Part shown: positions 61,523 to 64,000 of the stretch, in pieces
Numbering within the stretch: position 1 is the stretch's first letter
Layout of the letters: each line of letters opens with the position of its first letter
Assembly (NCBI RefSeq): GCF_003722335.1
Contig: NZ_CP026100.1
Coordinates: forward strand, 2,888,001-2,952,000
From: Caulobacter flavus
GTDB lineage: Bacteria > Pseudomonadota > Alphaproteobacteria > Caulobacterales > Caulobacteraceae
Length of the DNA: 64,000 nt
Direction: 5' to 3'
Position numbers and translations under genes: made by a program
The notes under the pieces: generated by a model
Told to the model about the DNA's origin: nothing
What the model saw: only the letters and a program-made list of their open reading frames with translations
Database searches by the model: none

Positions 61523-64000
61523 ATGGTCGAGTTCAGCCGCCGGCAAGCCCTGGCCGCCACCGCCGGCGTCGCCGCCTTCGCCGCCGTGTCTTCCGCCCAA
61601 GCCGCCGCCAAGCCCGCCGCTCCCGTCAGGAAGGCCGCGCCGGTCGTCGTCGACCTTGGCCCGCGCGAGCGCACCAGCCTGGACTTCGACTGGAAGTTCC
61701 ACCTCGGCCACGCCCAGGATCCCACCCGCGACTTCGGCTACGGCGCCAATCAGCGCACCTACGCCAAGGCCGGCGCCGACGCGCCGAACTGGTGGGTGGC
61801 CGCCGCCGCCCAGAAGGACTTCGACGACAGCGCCTGGACCCCGGTCACCGTGCCGCACGACTGGGCCGTCACCCTGCCTTTCGCCAACAACACCGACTAC
61901 GTCCCGACCGGCAAGCCGGACGAGGAGGACCTGCGCGCCGCCCACGGCTACAAGGCCATCGGCCGCGAGTTCCCAGAGACCAGCATCGGCTGGTACCGCA
62001 AGAAATTCACCCTGCCGGCCGTCGAGACCGGCACGCGCCTGTCGATCGAGTTCGACGGCGTCATGCGCGACGCCGTGGTGATGGTGAACGGCTACGTCCT
62101 CGAGAGCGAGGAAAGCGGCTACGCCAGCTTCCGCGTCGACATCACCGACATCGCCAATGTCGGCGGTGAGAACCTGATCACCGTGCGCGTCGACGCCAGC
62201 CTCGGCGAGGGCTGGTTCTACGAGGGCGCGGGCATCTACCGCCACGTCTGGCTGGTCAAGACCGCCCCGGTGCACGTGGCCCAGTGGGGCGTGTTCGTGA
62301 AGTCCAAGGTCGACGGCACGCTGGAGATCGAGACCGACCTCGCTAACGAAGGCGACGAGGCCGTCGCGTTCGACCTGACGCACACCGTGCTGGACGGCGC
62401 GGGCAAGCCGGCCCTGGTCGTGGCCCCCGCCGCCGGTCGCCTGCCGAGCTGGCAGCGCCAGTCGCTGTCGCAGACCGTGACCCTGGAAAAGCCGGTGCTG
62501 TGGTCGCTGGAGAACCCGCACCTCTACACGCTGGTGACCGAGGTGAAGGTCGGCGGCGCGGTGGTCGATCGCTACACCACGACCTTCGGCGTGCGCTCGG
62601 TGCGCTTCGACCCGAAGGAAGGCCTGTTCCTCAACGACAAGCACGTCAAGCTGCAGGGGACCTGCAACCACCAGGACCACGCCGGCGTCGGCGCGGGCAT
62701 TCCCGACACCCTGCAGGTCTGGCGCATCGAGCAGCTGCAGTCGATGGGCTGCAACGCCTATCGCGCCTCGCACAACCCGGCCACGCCCGAGCTGATGGAC
62801 GCCTGCGACCGCCTGGGCATGCTGTTCATCGCCGAGACGCGCCGCATGTCCAGCGACCCGACCTCGCTGGACGAGATGGAGAGGCTGATCCGCCGCGACC
62901 GCAACCACCCCTGCATCATCCTGTGGTCGATCGGCAATGAGGAGCCCCAGCAGGGCACGGCGCGCGGCCGCAAGGTGGCCAAGACCATGCGCCGCCTGGT
63001 CAACCGCCTCGACCCGACCCGCGGCGTCACCGCGGCCATGGACTCGGGCTTCGGCGACGGCATCACCGCCGAGCTCGACGTCATCGGCTTCAACTACCGC
63101 CACGAGAAGATGGACGACTTCCACGCCCGCTTCCCGAACCTGCCGATCATCGGCAGCGAGAGCGGCAGCACGGTCACCACGCGCGGCGAATACCTGCGCA
63201 GCGCGGCCAAGAGCTACGTCCCGGCCTACGACACCGACCACCCCTGGTGGGCGACCACGGCCGAGAAGTGGTGGAGCCACGCGGCCGACCGTCCGTGGAT
63301 GGCCGGCGGCTTCATCTGGACCGGTTTCGACTATCGCGGCGAGCCGACGCCCTTCAACCGCTGGCCCAGCATCAGCTCGCACTTCGGCGCGCTCGACACC
63401 TGCGGCTTCCCGAAGGACAACTATTACTATTACCGCGCCTGGTGGCGGAAAGAGCCGCTGCTGCACCTGTTCCCGCACTGGAACTGGGAAGGCCAGGAAG
63501 GCAAGCCGGTCGCCGTCTGGGTCCACAGCAACTGCGACAAGGTCGAGCTGTTCGTGAACGGCAAGAGCCAGGGCGTGCGGGAGGTGAAGGCCAACCACCA
63601 CGTCGAGTGGTCGGTGCCCTACGCTCCGGGCGTGATCGAGGCCCACGGCTACAAGGACGGCAAGGTGATCCTGCGCCAGCGCCGCGAGACCGCCGGTCCC
63701 GCCGCCGCCGTGCGCCTGACCACCGACCGCTCGGCGCTGGCCGCCGACGGCCAGGACGTCGGCATCCTCAAGGTCGAGGTGGTCGACGCCAAGGGCCGCG
63801 TCGTGCCCAAGGCCGAGGACCTGGTCACCTTCGCGGTGACCGGCCCGGGCGAGGTGATCGGCGTGGGCAACGGCAACCCGACCAGCCACGAGAGCGACGT
63901 CGCCAGCCAGCGCAAGGTCTTCAACGGCCTGGCCCAGGTGATCGTGCGCACCAGGCGCGGCCAGGCTGGCGAAGTGCGGGTCCTGGCCTCGGCCCCGGGC
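61523..64000 (+). CDS. Glycoside hydrolase family 2 beta-galactosidase (partial)
   Basis: 826 codons to the window end, with no stop. N-terminal twin-arginine-type signal FSRRQALAATAGVAAFAAVS. GH2 sugar-binding domain, Ig-like domain, then TIM barrel with acid/base E473 in LWSIGNEEPQQ and nucleophile E546 in IIGSESGS. After the barrel comes FIWTGFDYRGEPTPFNRW and an Ig-like/DUF4982-type region, and a possible invasin-like segment near residue 740. Likely cleaves galacto-oligosaccharides in the periplasm. Start ATG 61523 has GAGAGG upstream. The 3' end is outside. Confidence 0.85.
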   Translation, partial: MVEFSRRQALAATAGVAAFAAVSSAQAAAKPAAPVRKAAPVVVDLGPRERTSLDFDWKFHLGHAQDPTRDFGYGANQRTYAKAGADAPNWWVAAAAQKDFDDSAWTPVTVPHDWAVTLPFANNTDYVPTGKPDEEDLRAAHGYKAIGREFPETSIGWYRKKFTLPAVETGTRLSIEFDGVMRDAVVMVNGYVLESEESGYASFRVDITDIANVGGENLITVRVDASLGEGWFYEGAGIYRHVWLVKTAPVHVAQWGVFVKSKVDGTLEIETDLANEGDEAVAFDLTHTVLDGAGKPALVVAPAAGRLPSWQRQSLSQTVTLEKPVLWSLENPHLYTLVTEVKVGGAVVDRYTTTFGVRSVRFDPKEGLFLNDKHVKLQGTCNHQDHAGVGAGIPDTLQVWRIEQLQSMGCNAYRASHNPATPELMDACDRLGMLFIAETRRMSSDPTSLDEMERLIRRDRNHPCIILWSIGNEEPQQGTARGRKVAKTMRRLVNRLDPTRGVTAAMDSGFGDGITAELDVIGFNYRHEKMDDFHARFPNLPIIGSESGSTVTTRGEYLRSAAKSYVPAYDTDHPWWATTAEKWWSHAADRPWMAGGFIWTGFDYRGEPTPFNRWPSISSHFGALDTCGFPKDNYYYYRAWWRKEPLLHLFPHWNWEGQEGKPVAVWVHSNCDKVELFVNGKSQGVREVKANHHVEWSVPYAPGVIEAHGYKDGKVILRQRRETAGPAAAVRLTTDRSALAADGQDVGILKVEVVDAKGRVVPKAEDLVTFAVTGPGEVIGVGNGNPTSHESDVASQRKVFNGLAQVIVRTRRGQAGEVRVLASAPG

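Noticed and set aside
61508..63889. Long antisense open frame opposite the GH2 gene
   Set aside because: Same reason; the plus-strand frame carries clear GH2 catalytic motifs.

Overview
The window is about 64 kb of high-GC alphaproteobacterial chromosome with densely packed genes. It fits the genus Caulobacter. The reasons are an ftsQ-ftsA-ftsZ cluster with a TTAA-N7-TTAA (CtrA-type) box and a GAnTC site before ftsZ, a serine palmitoyltransferase/ceramide gene cluster, a short Caulobacter-type flagellin, a large TonB-dependent receptor, and recurring intergenic hairpin repeats. Gene order differs from what I remember of C. crescentus: ftsQ has no ddl upstream, and the sphingolipid and division clusters are close together. 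I read it as another Caulobacter species. No rRNA, tRNA, CRISPR array, complete insertion sequence or prophage was seen.

Layout. 1-10253: anionic sphingolipid synthesis and export. This holds a lipid (ceramide) kinase, a Tam41-like nucleotidyltransferase, a lipoprotein, then on the minus strand an LptC-like protein, a TagF-like glycerophosphotransferase, a MOP-type flippase, an acyl-ACP/CoA ligase, CerR, an ACP and Spt. 10312-13492: D-threonine-aldolase-like and aldonolactone-oxidase-like enzymes with a divergent-end TetR gene and a clear palindromic operator. 13641-16909: serine hydrolase, M28 peptidase, SUFU-domain protein. 17313-21552: ftsQAZ. 21760-27585: Lrp regulator and tyrosine/homogentisate degradation (aminotransferase, hpd, hmgA, fahA, a Rieske protein). 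27743-31961: cytochrome c, acetyltransferase, PI-PLC-like protein, flagellin and a hypothetical gene. 32036-45886: housekeeping and accessory genes (WYL regulator, topoisomerase IB, rlmJ, chromate transporter, HHH-domain protein, thioesterase, GST, an orphan phage tail sheath protein, UDG-like protein, hydrolase, leucine dehydrogenase, MFS efflux, UVR protein, CoxE-like protein). 46116-51792: propionyl-CoA carboxylase genes with a MerR gene and a divergent ScfR/PccR-type regulator. 51963-57017: two MFS transporters, hydrolase, frameshifted gamma-glutamylcyclotransferase-like gene and LysR regulator. 57103-64000: galactan use (GH53, TonB receptor, GH2 running off the end).

The most interesting points are the sphingolipid cluster as a synthesis-plus-transport unit (ceramide kinase, CDP-activated headgroup, TagF-like polymerase, flippase, LptC-like export), a lone contractile-phage tail sheath gene with no other phage gene nearby, a cytosolic PI-PLC-like protein beside flagellin, a 110-bp MITE-like insertion with an 8-bp target duplication inside an intergenic repeat, and a shared 15-bp palindromic motif before the GH53 and TonB genes.
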